Of a DNA stretch of 64,000 bases, positions 46,459 to 57,497 are shown in pieces. Numbering within the stretch: the first letter of the stretch is position 1; each line of letters begins with the position of its first letter. The notes beneath the pieces are model-generated. The model saw nothing but the letters and a program-made list of their open reading frames with translations, was not told where the DNA came from and did not search any database. The DNA comes from Capitulum mitella (taxonomy: Eukaryota; Arthropoda; Thecostraca; Pollicipedomorpha; Pollicipedidae): the NCBI GenBank assembly GCA_030062745.1, contig CP099853.1, positions 1,550,001 through 1,614,000 of the forward strand, given 5' to 3'. The translations under genes were made by a program, and so were the position numbers.

Positions 46459-47673
46459 TTAACCCGCGCACGACCGTGGGTCGGCAACGATCACGCCCGG
46501 CTGGGGGGGACCGGCGGTTTACCGTCCCCGCCCCCTGTAACTCACGAACGGTTGATCGTACGATAAAAATAAGCACGACGTTGCAAAGCTCATGACGAGT
46601 AGAGTTCGAAAGTGGTGTCATTGTTAGTTTTAGATAGTATGTAAGCAGTTTATGTCCTCTACATGTTTTCTCATAGCCGACTGCACGAGACCGAGAAACG
46701 GCCTGAATCTCAAGGGTTGTCACTAATGGCGCATAGGTAAAGGTACCAACGCACAAGTAAAGGTCCGCAGATGCCGACAAACGTCTAATTTCTCAGATCT
46801 GTTTGATACATACGCCGAAAAGCTGAGTTAAAGACACGCCAATTTTCACGCCCGTTGTCGGCGGGCGCCGCAGTCGTAAGAAATTAACGGAAACTAATTT
46901 TAGCGTTCCCTTATTTTCGCGACACGAGCCTATCCATGTACATTTTATTGATCTTAGTGGTTCTTGTGATGGTTTCCAATGTTTAAATTTTGGAAAAAAA
47001 CCTTTAGTTCCTAAGCTACACAAGTGGCGAAACTTTATTCGCGAGAGCATGTTTGTTTCCAAAATACGCATTTTTTTCAAACTTTGAGGTTCTTAGAATT
47101 ACTTCCGTTTTTGCAAGGCAGTTCCGCCATTTTCTGTTCATTTTGAGTAATTCATCGCTGATTTTCACGATGGTACATTTTGGCTCACAACAGTTATTCG
47201 TGACCTGACCTCAGGTCACTGGCTGGAAGTCATTGATAGTTTGCCCATTGACAGCAACTAGATGTCTGCTTCACTCCACACTAAAAATGTGATGAAAAAT
47301 TCCGCCAATTTCTGAAAAAACGACGACGTGTCTTAAAAATTGGCTTGACCTCAGGTCAATTACCCAGGAATTTCCGAAAGACCTGAGATAGCAAATTTGT
47401 TTCATCTATCAAGATCACTAATCCCTGAAAGTATTATTGTGATGTCTTGTTCCAAAACAGTTACAGGGCGCTCAACTTTTTTGGACATAGGTCTGTTTGG
47501 CCTGAGCTAGGTCAGGCACCTGGCCTGACCTGAGGTCAAATCTTTGCCACAAGTAAAAACGATAAAGCACAAGGTGCACGAAGTTTCGTGGCGCTGTGTT
47601 TGTTCGTTCTCTCGCAATCCTAGAAAAACGTCAGGGGGCGGTCAAACGCCCCCCCCCGTTGGGGGCGGGTTAA
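46459..47673 (-). mobile_element. TTAA-flanked non-coding element, copy B (1,215 bp, inverted relative to copy A)
   Basis: The ends are TTAACCCGCGCACGACC (46459) and GGGGGCGGGTTAA (47673). This gives TTAA on both sides and a 5-bp CCCGC/GCGGG inverted terminus. G/C-rich foldbacks lie at both ends: CCGGCTGGGGGGGACCGGCGG near 46498 (20 bases or so) and CGCCCCCCCCCGTTGGGGGCG near 47648. The interior matches copy A from end to end and retains TGACCTGACCTCAGGTCA at 47201-47218. No ORF of note. The ends fit piggyBac-type insertion at TTAA. Confidence 0.9.
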
Positions 47674-48888
47674 GACCCATTTTATCTCCCATTGCTCCCA
47701 GGGACAGGAATGTCCGTGGCTCGAGTGGAAGGAGGAACTAAGCCAGCTTTAAAGTAAACGTCATGGAAAGCAATAAAGGCGGGACTGGTTCCCCAGGGCA
47801 ATAAGAGCACTGAATGTGATCTCGGACTCTCCTGTACCAGTCTTCATCTGTGTGCATTCTAACGTAAAAATGCCCGAATAGATAGTTATGCTAATTTTTA
47901 ACATATTCCATGATAAAGTCTTAAAATTGTCACAAAGAGGAATATTTACTTTCAATAAGCATTGTTAATGTGGGCTGTAGCTGAATAATCAGACTGCAAA
48001 CAAAATATTTGACTGGATATTCAAGTTCCACATAGACTGAAATACTGAAATCATTATCAAAGTAAACAGAAACATTGGAAATGTGAGAATCCTTCTCGCG
48101 TATCTGAACAATATTAATGTCCAAGCATATGACCGAGCATAAATATCAAGGATATTTTAATCTACTGCCCAACTACAATATTTCAATAATACGGTACAAC
48201 CTTTCAAAGAACCTACAGCATTTGCCTGTTGTGCTCAGCATGGATGTGAAATACCTGTCTGTGGAATGGCATGGATTTGTTGCATATTTTGGGAAATGCA
48301 AGGCAGAAAAGCGTATGGGGCAGCTATGGCACTGGAGGCACATGTTTAATACATCACACCAGAATGCACAGTGATGCAGAAGAGAAGTCAGCCAACTTTG
48401 GTGTCAGATGACACCCTGCATACAGAGTGCAGGCTGATGGTTCCTTTTGATAAATATTGTCATGGGGTTGTGCAAATGTCCATTCCCTGTTGATTTTGCA
48501 ATCTTATTTTTTACTGGAACTATCTCGTGCTAAGGTGCAGCAAAGGTCTACTACTATCATCATCAATTTGCTTATCTAACATTACATTACCTAAGTGCCA
48601 AAACTCTTAAGGATAGCATTGCAATGCTATGCTTAGATTTCCTGAGTATCTGGACATGGTAATTAAATAGCATCATCCTAGTATCCAAATACAAAAACAA
48701 CAGATTTCTCAGCTTTAATGTGGATACACCTTGGCACATCTGGTACTAGCCAGTTACATCACGCAGCGCCATCCAGCTTGCAGGAGTGCCCAACCTTACC
48801 TTACCGTACCTTACCTACGGCTGTCGGAAATTATACAAATTATAAATTATATTCGATAATATATGTATAAATTATTATCGACGTTCCA
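47674..48888. other. No gene seen
   Basis: AT-rich DNA. CTTACCTTACCGTACCTTAC is a short tandem at about 48795-48820, followed by an AT-rich stretch to 48880. Confidence 0.4.
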
Positions 48889-50160
48889 GTGAAACGCCCG
48901 ATACGACGAGACTGTCGTGACGACGTGGAGCGCCGGCTGAAGGAGAGGTCGGCGTCGAGGTTGTACCGTCACCTCCGTCACATCATCGCACCTAAGTCGG
49001 AGAAGTCGACCCAATCCGAGAGCATCTCTCCAGACGAGCTGAGCCGCCATTGGGGCCAGCACGCGTGCCGGCGCTGTTGCGCAGTTGCAGCAGACAGGTC
49101 GCCAACCGCACGGCGTGCGCCTGCCGCGTTTAAACAGGCGCCCTGGTACTGACACATCGCACACTCGCCCAGTTCCAGCATACCTTAAGTATGCAGAATA
49201 AGAACTCGTTCTCGTAGAAAATGGCATTCCCGAGTGTCTTGAAGCTGTGCTTCAACATTATCGGGAGTGCATTTCTACGCATCGTAAATTGCAGTATTGT
49301 TACGGAGTTTGCCGTCCCATTAGAAGTGCGCTATAGTCATGCTGCTGCATAAGTCAGGTGATCTTTCGAATCCGTCAAATTTCCGGCCCATTATTAACGT
49401 TCCATTTATCTTCAAAGTTGTCGAAAACATTGTGCATCGCCGAGTCACCGATTACAAGTAGCGGAGCAGCCTGTTCATTTGCGATCAGCTCGGTTCTATG
49501 TCTCACCACTCAACGTGTACAGTCCTTTTAATTGTCACAGACGATATTCTGCAGGGTATGGACCGGTCAGAGGTATCGTTGCTGGCCCTGCTCGATCTGA
49601 GCTATTGTGTTGATGTAGTGGCTCATGATGCGGCCCTGGAGAAACTTCAACGGCTGCAGATATCCCCAGGATGGTTTCCTAGCTATGTGAAAGGTCACAC
49701 GCAACGTGTAAAAGACGGTCACAAATTTTCAGAACCGAAAGTGCTGCAATTGGCACATTCCAAGGATCGTGCCTGATGCCACTGTACTTCAACATAGTCA
49801 GTAGCGACCTAGTTTGTCACATTCCTAATGAGATCGATGGCTTCCGCAAATGCGTTGTTCGGTACGTCCATGATACCCAGCTGATCATCACTGGCCCGCG
49901 GTCTAAGCTGTCCACAATGAGACCTGCGCTGGAGAATGTACTGGACACTGTCTATACTTGGTTCCTTGAACACGGTATGACGGCAAACGCTAAAAAATCG
50001 AGCTCATGTTGTTGGGTAGCAGCCGCAACCTCACCATGATCATGGGTCTAAGCACAGTGTCCTTCATACAGCAGCTTCTTGCCCGCTCAACAAAGGCTAA
50101 ACACTTACCAAGTGAGGAGACTATGCGCCGTTAGGTATCCTCAGTGACTTTGGTTTAGGG
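48889..50160 (+). mobile_element. LINE remnant B (inter-domain region and reverse transcriptase)
   Basis: On the plus strand, 48889-49152 encodes the region between endonuclease and RT (SESISPDELSRHWGQH). From about 49335 the RT entry block follows: VMLLHKSGDLSNPSNFRP, then VPFIFKVVENIVHRRVTDY. Next come LLALLDLSYCVDVVAHD near 49580, WFPSYVKGHTQRVKDG near 49680, YFNIVSSDLVCHIPNEIDG near 49790, and VRYVHDTQLIITGPRSKLS near 49860. The catalytic YADD is YVHD, so the active site is destroyed. Several stops and frame shifts occur. Thumb-like sequence (LGILSDFGLGKRKD) continues to about 50160. The phrases suggest a Jockey/CR1-like LINE different from remnant A. Confidence 0.88.
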
Positions 50161-50269
50161 AAAAGAAAGGACCAGAAAAGAAAAGGGAGGACCACTTACG
50201 CGGCGGGAACAGAGCACAGGCTCTGAGCGCGGGCGGGTGTTACAGTCCTTAACTTGGGAAGGAGGAGGG

Positions 50270-50470
50270 GAGCCTTGCGCCGACCTTAGACAGGCAGTAC
50301 AAGTCGACGGATGGCAGGGAGAAAGCAACCACTCCCACTCTGAAAACAGCGGTGTGGTAGCTGGGGGGGGGGGATGAGATAGAAGCAGAAGTGAAGGTCG
50401 TCCTGGAACACCGGTGAGATCCTCTTCGGCGCCGCTGTCTTCCTGGCGAGGAGGGAAGAGGGAAGAAAGC
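50270..50470. repeat. Direct repeat flanking TTAA element C, left copy
   Basis: GCGGTGTGGTAGCTGGGGGG and GAGATCCTCTTCGGCGCCGC find diverged counterparts in the same order at 51745-51835 on the far side of the TTAA element (GCGCTGTGGTAGTTAGGGGG, GAGGTCCTCTTCGTCGCCG). Confidence 0.55.
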
Positions 50471-50486
50471 TAAGCCTGTCCCGCCT

Positions 50487-51693
50487 TTAACCCGAGGGGG
50501 GGCGGAATCCGCCCCCCTCGGGTTTTTTGCTTGCCAATTCCAGGCTTTTTGACGCAGCTTCACGAAACTTGGTGACTTTTCCTAGCTATCCTTTCTACGC
50601 GCTGTGACGAAATTTCACAAATCTACTTTGCTAAGGAGCGGAGCCAAGCAACGTTTTTGTGAGGAACCTCAGGCCATTTTTAGCCATGTTGAGGGTAAAA
50701 GGAAAATGTCTGCCAAAAACAGAGTTTTCAAAGCTAGAACTTGAAACTTTATATGAATGTATAGTTAAATAGTTAAGCAATGTGCGCACAAAATTTTGTT
50801 TATCTGAGGTCACTTTACAAGGTCAGGCCAAGGTCAAAAGTCAAAATTTATTTTTTTGCAATGATTTCGGCGACGTTTTTTCAAATGCAAAACCCGGAAC
50901 ATATATGACGTAGAAAAGTACCCTCTACTTGTGTACCAAGTTTCAGTTTGATATCAGGTCGGGTCATGGAGCTATGACCTAAAATGTCAGTGCGCGTACT
51001 TTATATCGCAATAGCCATAAAATGAAATTTTTGGAATAGAGTGAATTCAGATGATTGAAAACGTTTACAGATAGTACCAAATGCACACGAGATCATTCCA
51101 GGTGACCCCAAGGTCACTGGAGGTCATTTAAGGTCAAAGGTCACAAGTTGATCTGAAGAACGTGTGACCATGATAGTTCCCCCTTTTTCATGTCCCTGGC
51201 ACCGCCTATGCTAACATTATACCAACATTGCAATACGATTTGTACTTCTTTGGCATAGCATGACTAGCAGAAGCCAAAAAAGTGTTTTTGCCTTTTTTGT
51301 TGATTCAGTTGTTGGAAAATTAATCCTCCTATTTTTGAAACCCTGTGAACGCCCATGAATTTTCTCAAAATTTCAGATTTGTGGACCCATGGTAAAAGCC
51401 CTATACATAATCTCTCGATTCATGCCAGTTTCATTGAAATCGGTAAATAAACGAAGGAGTTATAAGAGGCCCAAAAGTACCCCCATTTTGACCTTTTTGC
51501 CCCCCTGTATCCATAAATTTCGAAATTTTGGAAATTTATTTCGATAAAGGTGTAGTTCACGTCACGGCAAATCGATTGCCGTTTGTTGCGACGAAATCGG
51601 ACAAGTAGTTCTCGAGATCTCAGGGGGGCCGAATCCGCCCCCCCCCCTGCCGGGAATCGACCATACCGTCTAGCCCTCCGGGAATAGGGTTGA
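50487..51693 (+). mobile_element. TTAA-flanked non-coding element, copy C (1,207 bp)
   Basis: The copy starts TTAACCCGAGGGGGGGCGGA (50487) as half of a near-perfect stem, completed by TCCGCCCCCCTCGGG at 50508-50522. It ends CCTCCGGGAATAGGGTTGA (51693). Its right half matches the reverse complement of 63566-64000 closely. Its length and layout (terminal foldback, then CACGAAACTTGGTG, then AT-rich DNA, then a foldback with GGGGGGCCGAATCCGCCCCC) equal those of copies A and B, but the interior is a different subfamily. AGGTCA half-sites cluster at 50808-50836 and 51101-51143. There is no transposase. Confidence 0.88.
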
Positions 51694-51719
51694 GGGTCTG
51701 TACAGGAAAAGCGGAGAGG

Positions 51720-51900
51720 AAAAAGGCGACCACACTTCTCTGACAAGAGCGCTGTGGTAGTTAGGGGGAAGGCGGGGGTAGAGCAGTCTGCCGAATACGA
51801 ACTGGTGGCGAGGTCCTCTTCGTCGCCGTCCGTCGTCCTCTTCTGTGCGTCTCTCTGCGATGTGTGTCCTGCTTGCGCCCGCGGTCTCGGTCCTCATCCC
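51720..51900. repeat. Direct repeat flanking TTAA element C, right copy
   Basis: This is the counterpart of the left copy at 50270-50470, diverged but collinear. It suggests that element C sits between two copies of another, unidentified repeat or inside a tandem duplication. Confidence 0.5.
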
Positions 51901-52534
51901 TCCGCGTCCCTCGCAGGTCATGAAGCCAGCGCGGGTCCCCCTCCCCAGGGTCTCCTGTAACGACCCTAACATGACCAGACTCTGAACATTGAAAACTGAC
52001 GTAGCCGCGTGAAAAGATGCGATTGGTTGGGTAAATGGATGGATGCGCACGTTAACGCAGGACAGCAGTCAAATCCACCATTGACCGCCACCGTACCGCA
52101 ATCGTGCAGAGGCAAAGAAGCCTCAGTGACAAATTATGCTGGTGCGAATTTGGTCTCTACGGCTCCGGTGGAAGGAAGGTTATGCAGGACTGCACATACC
52201 ATATGGGTTGGGGCGATTTTCGGCGATACTGTCCTACCTTCCATGCTGCTGACACCGCCATGACTATTTTCGTGCTTTTCCGAAAATAAACAAATGTATC
52301 GTGAATTCGTTCACGCCGTTACTAAGACGTCCCGGGTCGTTTCTTTGCTAACCCAGCCTATTTCAAAGCAAAATGACCCACGCACAACCTGGCCCAACCA
52401 TTCTGACCATCGATTCGTACTATCCGGCAAAAAAAAAAAAAGAGGCGGACAACCTACGATTGTCCGCCCCACAGGGAAGATCAGGAAAGGTAACGTCCGA
52501 CGGTGAGAAAAGACTGCGGCTCAGTCGTTACCAG
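51901..52534. other. No gene seen
   Basis: Short ORFs only. A poly(A) tract lies at 52430-52442. Confidence 0.4.
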
Positions 52535-52705
52535 CCCTTTCAGTTAAGAACCTTTTCCGATACGGACTTTATGTTGACAAACCTTTCCTGACGAACCTTT
52601 TCCTTACGGGCTTATTCCCTTACGAACCTCTTTCGTGCGAACCTTTTGCAAACCAGCCTTCTGTAGTACGAACATTCCGCTACGGACATTTTCCGATATG
52701 CACCT
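52535..52705. repeat. Degenerate repeat of TACGAACCTTTTCC-like units (about 10 copies)
   Basis: Successive units of 14-18 bp share T-N-ACGAACCTTTTCC: AAGAACCTTTTCCGATACGG, GACAAACCTTTCCTGACG, AACCTTTTCCTTACGGGC, TTATTCCCTTACGAACCTC, GTGCGAACCTTTTGC, TACGGACATTTTCCG. Spacing drifts by a few bases. It runs directly into (TA)n. Confidence 0.75.
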
Positions 52706-52723
52706 TTTCTTACACGAACTTTA

Positions 52724-52893
52724 GATATATATATATATATATATATAGTATATCTATACAAGCGTCATATATATATATGACGCTTCAACATCACTGTTAT
52801 GTGTATTATATATATATATACATATGTATATTTAATATTCCAATATATATTCTAATATTCCCCTTTAAAACAAAGCCTATGGGGGGCACGAAG

Positions 52894-52925
<32 letters not shown>
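52724..52925. repeat. (TA)n microsatellites
   Basis: TA runs occur at 52726-52746, 52768-52778, 52808-52820 and 52896-52925, with a small palindrome (AGCGTCATATATATATGACGCT) at about 52761-52782. Polymorphism is likely. Confidence 0.9.
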
Positions 52926-52928
<3 letters not shown>

Positions 52929-53893
52929 GATTACAGGTGCAACTTGGGCCAAATCCGTTGAGAGACTCACATTTTTGGTGAAGTTAGGTTGCCGAGCCCT
53001 CGGCTCAGCCCCGCAATCATTCACAGAAGCCGACACCCCTGGCCAAGAACGATCATTAAGCTTACCAACGTAAAAATGAGCCCATTGGGTGAACTGGGTT
53101 TTCACCAACTCCAAGAAAGCACAACAAAAACGTACCTGAATCATCCAGTTTACTCACAGAGTTCAGCAGCTGAACGTTCATGGCACATATCTGAATTCTC
53201 GGCACGCAACCGAGTCGTTCAACACTCCCAATGACGTCAGCAGCCATGCTTGCGCTGCTTGGATCGTCTCCCACAGTAAACTGGTCGCCTTCGCCGCACC
53301 TGAAGCGCTCCGTTGCTCGCCTCCCAGTTAAGGTCACGTTCCTGAGAGGGTTGTCCACCGACAAAACTGATTTGACCGGCCGCCGTCGCTTAAAGGTCAC
53401 ATCGACTGACCTTGGATCGGAGTGACGTCACAATCAGTTCTCCGCACGCGGAGGGAATTCTTAGGTCGAAACGCCGCGTCGGACGGGAAACAGCGCCACG
53501 GAAAGGCGAGCATCCGGAGGGTGTGATGCGTAGCCGAGTTAGTTGTAGTCACTTTTGGGTGGTTACAAGGACGAGAGGCGGTGAGCAGGATGTTGAATGG
53601 GTTAGGTTTGACGTCCAATAACTCAGGAATGTACGATTTGGTTTGAATTGCTTAGGTTACGTGTGTGCGGCCCTTTTGTGACAAACCACACACGGTCAGC
53701 CGTCCGGCGGTTGTCCTAAGCAATGACATGTCCACATGGTGCATGTCCATGTTCAGTCAAGGCCGGCTTCAGTATTTCTCCGGGCTCGCTGGGAGTTCGC
53801 ACTCTGGTCCGCACCGGTACTTACCGCTCCGCACCGTTCCATATTGATGGCAAAGATGACGCCTGCTGCCGGTATTTTCGAAAACGTACTTGC
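52926..53893. other. No gene seen
   Basis: Moderate-GC DNA with short ORFs open on both strands at 53062-53620. No family is recognised. Confidence 0.35.
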
Positions 53894-53967
53894 TAATATG
53901 ATGCAAAAAGGCACTGCGAGCAATGAAAAGGGCCCAACTTATATCCATATATATATATATATATATA

Positions 53968-54013
<46 letters not shown>

Positions 54014-54064
54014 ATATAAGTTGGGTCCTTTTCATTGCTCGGAGTGCCTTTTTGCGTCATATTA
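53894..54064. repeat. Long foldback: about 55-bp arms around a (TA)n core
   Basis: The left arm TAATATGATGCAAAAAGGCA continues through CTGCGAGCAATGAAAAGGGC to CCAACTTATATCCATATAT. Its reverse complement closes at 54064 with only about three mismatches. The core of about 60 bp is (TA)n. This could fold as a long hairpin or cruciform. It may be a MITE with TA targets or a palindrome that arose by template switching. Confidence 0.9.
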
Positions 54065-56009
54065 CATTCACTATTTTGAGTGTCTGTAGTGCCGAGGTAG
54101 CTTTTCTGTTTGTCCCACGCCTGTTTTAAACGCGTTCTGATTTTGACTTCCTGCTCGAGATTACTCTTGAAGGTGACGCCCCGCCGAAACGTTGAGTCTA
54201 ACATGTTTTTGACTGAAACTGATTTATATCACAGTAATGTCTGTTGTTGTACTGAAGGCCGCTTATGAACTGAATGTGTACAATGTCTAACAATCAGGAG
54301 TATTCAAGAGCCATTCTTCAAGATGTTAGACTTTGTGACCAGCCGTCTTGTGGCTAATTTTAACCCCACGTTGAATCCGTTCCAAAGTTTGCTAATTTTC
54401 ACAACCCACGTGTAACAGTGACATGTGCAGAGAAACCTGGGGTCGAAACTTGGCCTTCTGTAGACCCTTTTATCCATGAAAACGATGGCCCGCATCTACG
54501 CCAATAGTAATCAAATCCTGGCGTTAATGGCTGTCCGCACCACATAGTGTTTTAGAAATCTCGTCCAGTAATTTCTTATCTCCTGCTTGTTACTAAAGTA
54601 CAATCGGCGCATGTAATAGCTGTTTGTTGAGCCACTCTGTCATGCAGAAACGCTACCGTAACTACAACCGGGTCATCACGGGTTGTGTCATATTCCGCGA
54701 TGCGATTACCGCGTACGAAGTGCACCCACCGTGTTTACCGTCACTATCACTGCCTAGTAAGTTGGTCCGTAAGTTGGTCGGTTCGCACCTACTTTTTTCT
54801 CTTCGAATCGGTTTGATTTTGCTTTCATCGAACGCGCTTTGGAGCATTATTGCTAGGCTTGGCATACTGCGCAGTTTCAGCCATGATTAATGAAATTTTC
54901 TGATACCATTTGCTCCGAACTGAATGTGGAGCATATAGCTATTGAAAATTTGTTACTTCTGTAAGCAATATTCCTGAAGCGTTAGACGAATGTTTGTCCC
55001 TGCAATTTCCTTTATAATGCATGCGGTTTCCTAAAATTCTGGGCAATTTTGCTGCATCTGTCTGTGTTTATTTTCTTTCCAATGGGATTCCCAATACATT
55101 TCTAAACTCTTCAGTATGTTAGATTCCTAGACACGTGTTGTGAAAAATGTGCATTGCGATTCACGGCATCTCTTATTATCGACTGGATCAGACTATGCCG
55201 GACCAGAAAGAAAAAATGAGCCTGATGCAATGTCTCGTTATTTGTAAAGTTCTACTGACGCCAAAACACGCCACCTTCCACCTGCCGTTTCGTGGTATTC
55301 GCTCACCTCAGTGCGTGAAGAGGAGAGTTGATGTGTTTCGAGCCGATGGGACTTGTGAACCCACCGTCGGTGTTTAACTGAAGTGGGGTGTTCCCAGCCT
55401 TTTTTATTTTAGCGTAACATTTGTTTTAAGCGATCAGAATCCCAGCTGTTCCTGCCGTGCTAATGCAAATGCGATGGATTCTTTTGAGGTATAAAACTAC
55501 GATGATTCACACGGGTATAACAGATGCATTCTCGGTTGGTTATTGGGGCTTAGGGGCGCACCGACTACAAGGTGATTCGGCGCCCACAGATGCATTGTGA
55601 AAGTGGTATGAATTGAGATCAAAAGTCTCTTGTTTTCGTTACACTTGAATACCGATACCAAGACCTTCGTTTGCCTAAACGATCCCAAGATGCCATTTTT
55701 GGACATCGGTTGGAAAACTCTGAAAGTTGGCTAGAGCTACGTTTTTATATTTCGGGGACAGAATGGTGTCACTGTGCGCTTTTATAATCACATCATCACG
55801 TGCAAATGATAAATTCTGCAAGATACATGATCCCATATTAGTAGCGGAGCACTTCTCTTCCTTTTGGAAGCCAAAACTCCGTTCACAATCCACATTACAG
55901 GCCATGCAACGCCGGTCGCCCGCCAGGCCGGCTCACACGCTCGAAATAAATGTGTTTCTATGTGATTCCCTCCCAGACGCATCCCAGACAGCTTGTCGTG
56001 GATTGTCGC
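54065..56009. other. No gene seen
   Basis: Next to the foldback, 54090-54210 reads on the minus strand as TFRRGVTFKSNLEQEVKIRT, a phrase I cannot place. The plus-strand string GACGCCCCGCCGAAACGTTG recalls 3' regions of some retroelements. The rest is unremarkable. Confidence 0.35.
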
Positions 56010-56081
56010 GACTCGGCAGCGTCACATCAAGCCGACTTGGTGGCGTCACATCAAGCCGACTCGGCAGCGTCACGTCAAGCC
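56010..56081. repeat. 24-bp tandem repeat, 3 copies
   Basis: GACTCGGCAGCGTCACATCA then AGCC is present three times with few changes (starts 56010, 56034, 56058). Confidence 0.95.
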
Positions 56082-56967
56082 GAAAGCCACTCCGACAGCC
56101 AAAGCCATAATTCGGGCTGTCGCCAACAGTAGCAGTTAAAGCACTTTGTTACCAAACTCTTCACAGTGATCAGCTGTACAATATGGGGATATCCACGCTT
56201 TATTTCCAATGCAAGCCATTCTCACTCCTGCTCAGGGAGCTGTACTCTACCGGTCACCGTGCGGCAAATCTTGCTTAACGTGCATCACACCAAGCTGAAG
56301 CAAGACCATTACCAGCATCCGCGTTTCCCATTCTGCCCAGGAATTTCCACTGTCCCAGGTACAGGCATCCGCATCTGCGAGCCCAGCCAATGGTGTCCTA
56401 GTTTTTTCGGACATTGCTGAGACAACCACTTCCCAGAAATGGCAAACGAGTGTCTGTGAGGCGACCAGCAGGCTTGTGGAACTACCTAAGAATCTCAACG
56501 CGAGCCATTCTCATGCCAATTCGCGCAACTGTGGCCTCCCGTCCCTCAAAATGGCATCTCGTTTGCCCTCCAGGCGCCTAGTAGCGTAAACCCACATCGA
56601 AGCGAAACGAACGAGTACCAATCAACGCCTGTTATGCCCCGATTACACTAGAATCGCCGAAAAACACCACAGATGACACCGCATGCTTGTGCGACGCCAG
56701 CGGACACCATGGTCGACGATTGCTGACGTGACGTTCCATGCGACAAATGCAACCCAGAGTTGGAGCACAAACATCACACCACGTCTAGGTACGAACTCTG
56801 CGCCCCAGGCCATTCGGGCCCACTGTCTGCCACGAGCGAAGCACCTCCATCGCCTCTCCGCGCTTTTGATGGCGCACTCAGCGGGTGATCACACGCTCTC
56901 CGCCGCGGCAGCCCGGCGCCGCGGTCCCGCGGGAGCGGGATGTGCCCGGAGGCGGTCGGGGTCCGGG
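56082..56967. other. No gene seen; 3' flank of the globin gene
   Basis: ORFs at 56166-56420 (+) and 56247-56498 (-) are unrecognised. The globin 3' UTR should lie in the upper part on the minus strand; no AATAAA was noted close to the stop. Confidence 0.35.
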
Positions 56968-57117
56968 TCAGTACTCGATGGTGTGGTGCGCGACCTCCGG
57001 CGGCGCTGCCGACTTCCGGCGCAGCGAGGGCAGCTTGATGCTCCGCCGCGGCGAGTGGCTCTCCTGGGAGGCCGCCTGACTGTCCCTCAGACCCAGCTTC
57101 ATGCTGTGACTGATCAC
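56968..57117 (-). CDS. Globin (globin X-like), last coding exon with C-terminal extension
   Basis: This exon is 49 codons plus the TGA stop (56968-56970). It is preceded by a good acceptor (TACTGCAG ending at 57118) and read in phase 0. It starts VISHSMKLGLRDSQ, which completes globin helix H (hydrophobic V-I, then basic M-K-x-G) directly after the LFQ end of the previous exon. The remaining 35 residues or so (SPRRSIKLPSLRRKSAAP, ending VAHHTIEY) extend past the globin fold. They are basic and Ser/Pro-rich, as in neuronal and membrane-associated invertebrate globins. An intron inside helix H in phase 0 is the H10.0 position reported for globin X genes. Confidence 0.78.
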   Translation of the reverse strand: MISHSMKLGLRDSQAASQESHSPRRSIKLPSLRRKSAAPPEVAHHTIEY

Positions 57118-57332
57118 CTGCAGTACACGGCCGCCGCTTCAGCGCCAGTCACGGGTGGGAGACATTGGTCGAATTTTGGACAATGGACACGGTCAAAACA
57201 TGAAATACACAATGCCTCGCTCCAGCATACGCAGTAACTGGCAGATTTGTAGAACATTGGCACGCAAGTGCCGACGGATCACAAAATGAGGCTTCCAATG
57301 ATCACGGTGCAGTTTTGCATAACGGCGCTCAC

Positions 57333-57431
57333 TTGGAACAGCTTGAGCCACGCCCTCTCGGCGCTGTCGTTCCACTGGTTGGCCTCCACGAGGCTAGGTC
57401 GGATCACCATGATGAACTGCTGCCCCATCAT
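57333..57431 (-). CDS. Globin (globin X-like), penultimate exon, helices G and H
   Basis: This is exactly 33 codons between an acceptor (CTGTTGCAG) and a donor (TTCCAA then GTGAGC), both in phase 0. It encodes MMGQQFIMVIRPSLVEANQW then NDSAERAWLKLFQ. The first half has the helix G pattern, and SAERAWLKLFQ is the helix H start, with the Trp and Leu/Phe positions typical of globins (AW-x-K-L/V-x-x). Boundaries at about G7.0 and H10.0 with phase 0 at both ends match known globin gene structure. The heme-ligand exons (E7 and F8 His) should lie further up the minus strand. I could not find them between 57432 and the window end, so the introns are long or those exons lie outside. Confidence 0.8.
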
Positions 57432-57497
57432 CTGCAACAGACGCCAGGCGGTCATTCCCACCGTGACACCTTGACCTAACGTAACAGACCCATCGAA

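Noticed and set aside
54090..54130. Hammerhead ribozyme of a Penelope-like element near GACGCCCCGCCGAAACG
   Set aside because: The CUGANGA core is not present, so the GAAAC match alone is not enough.
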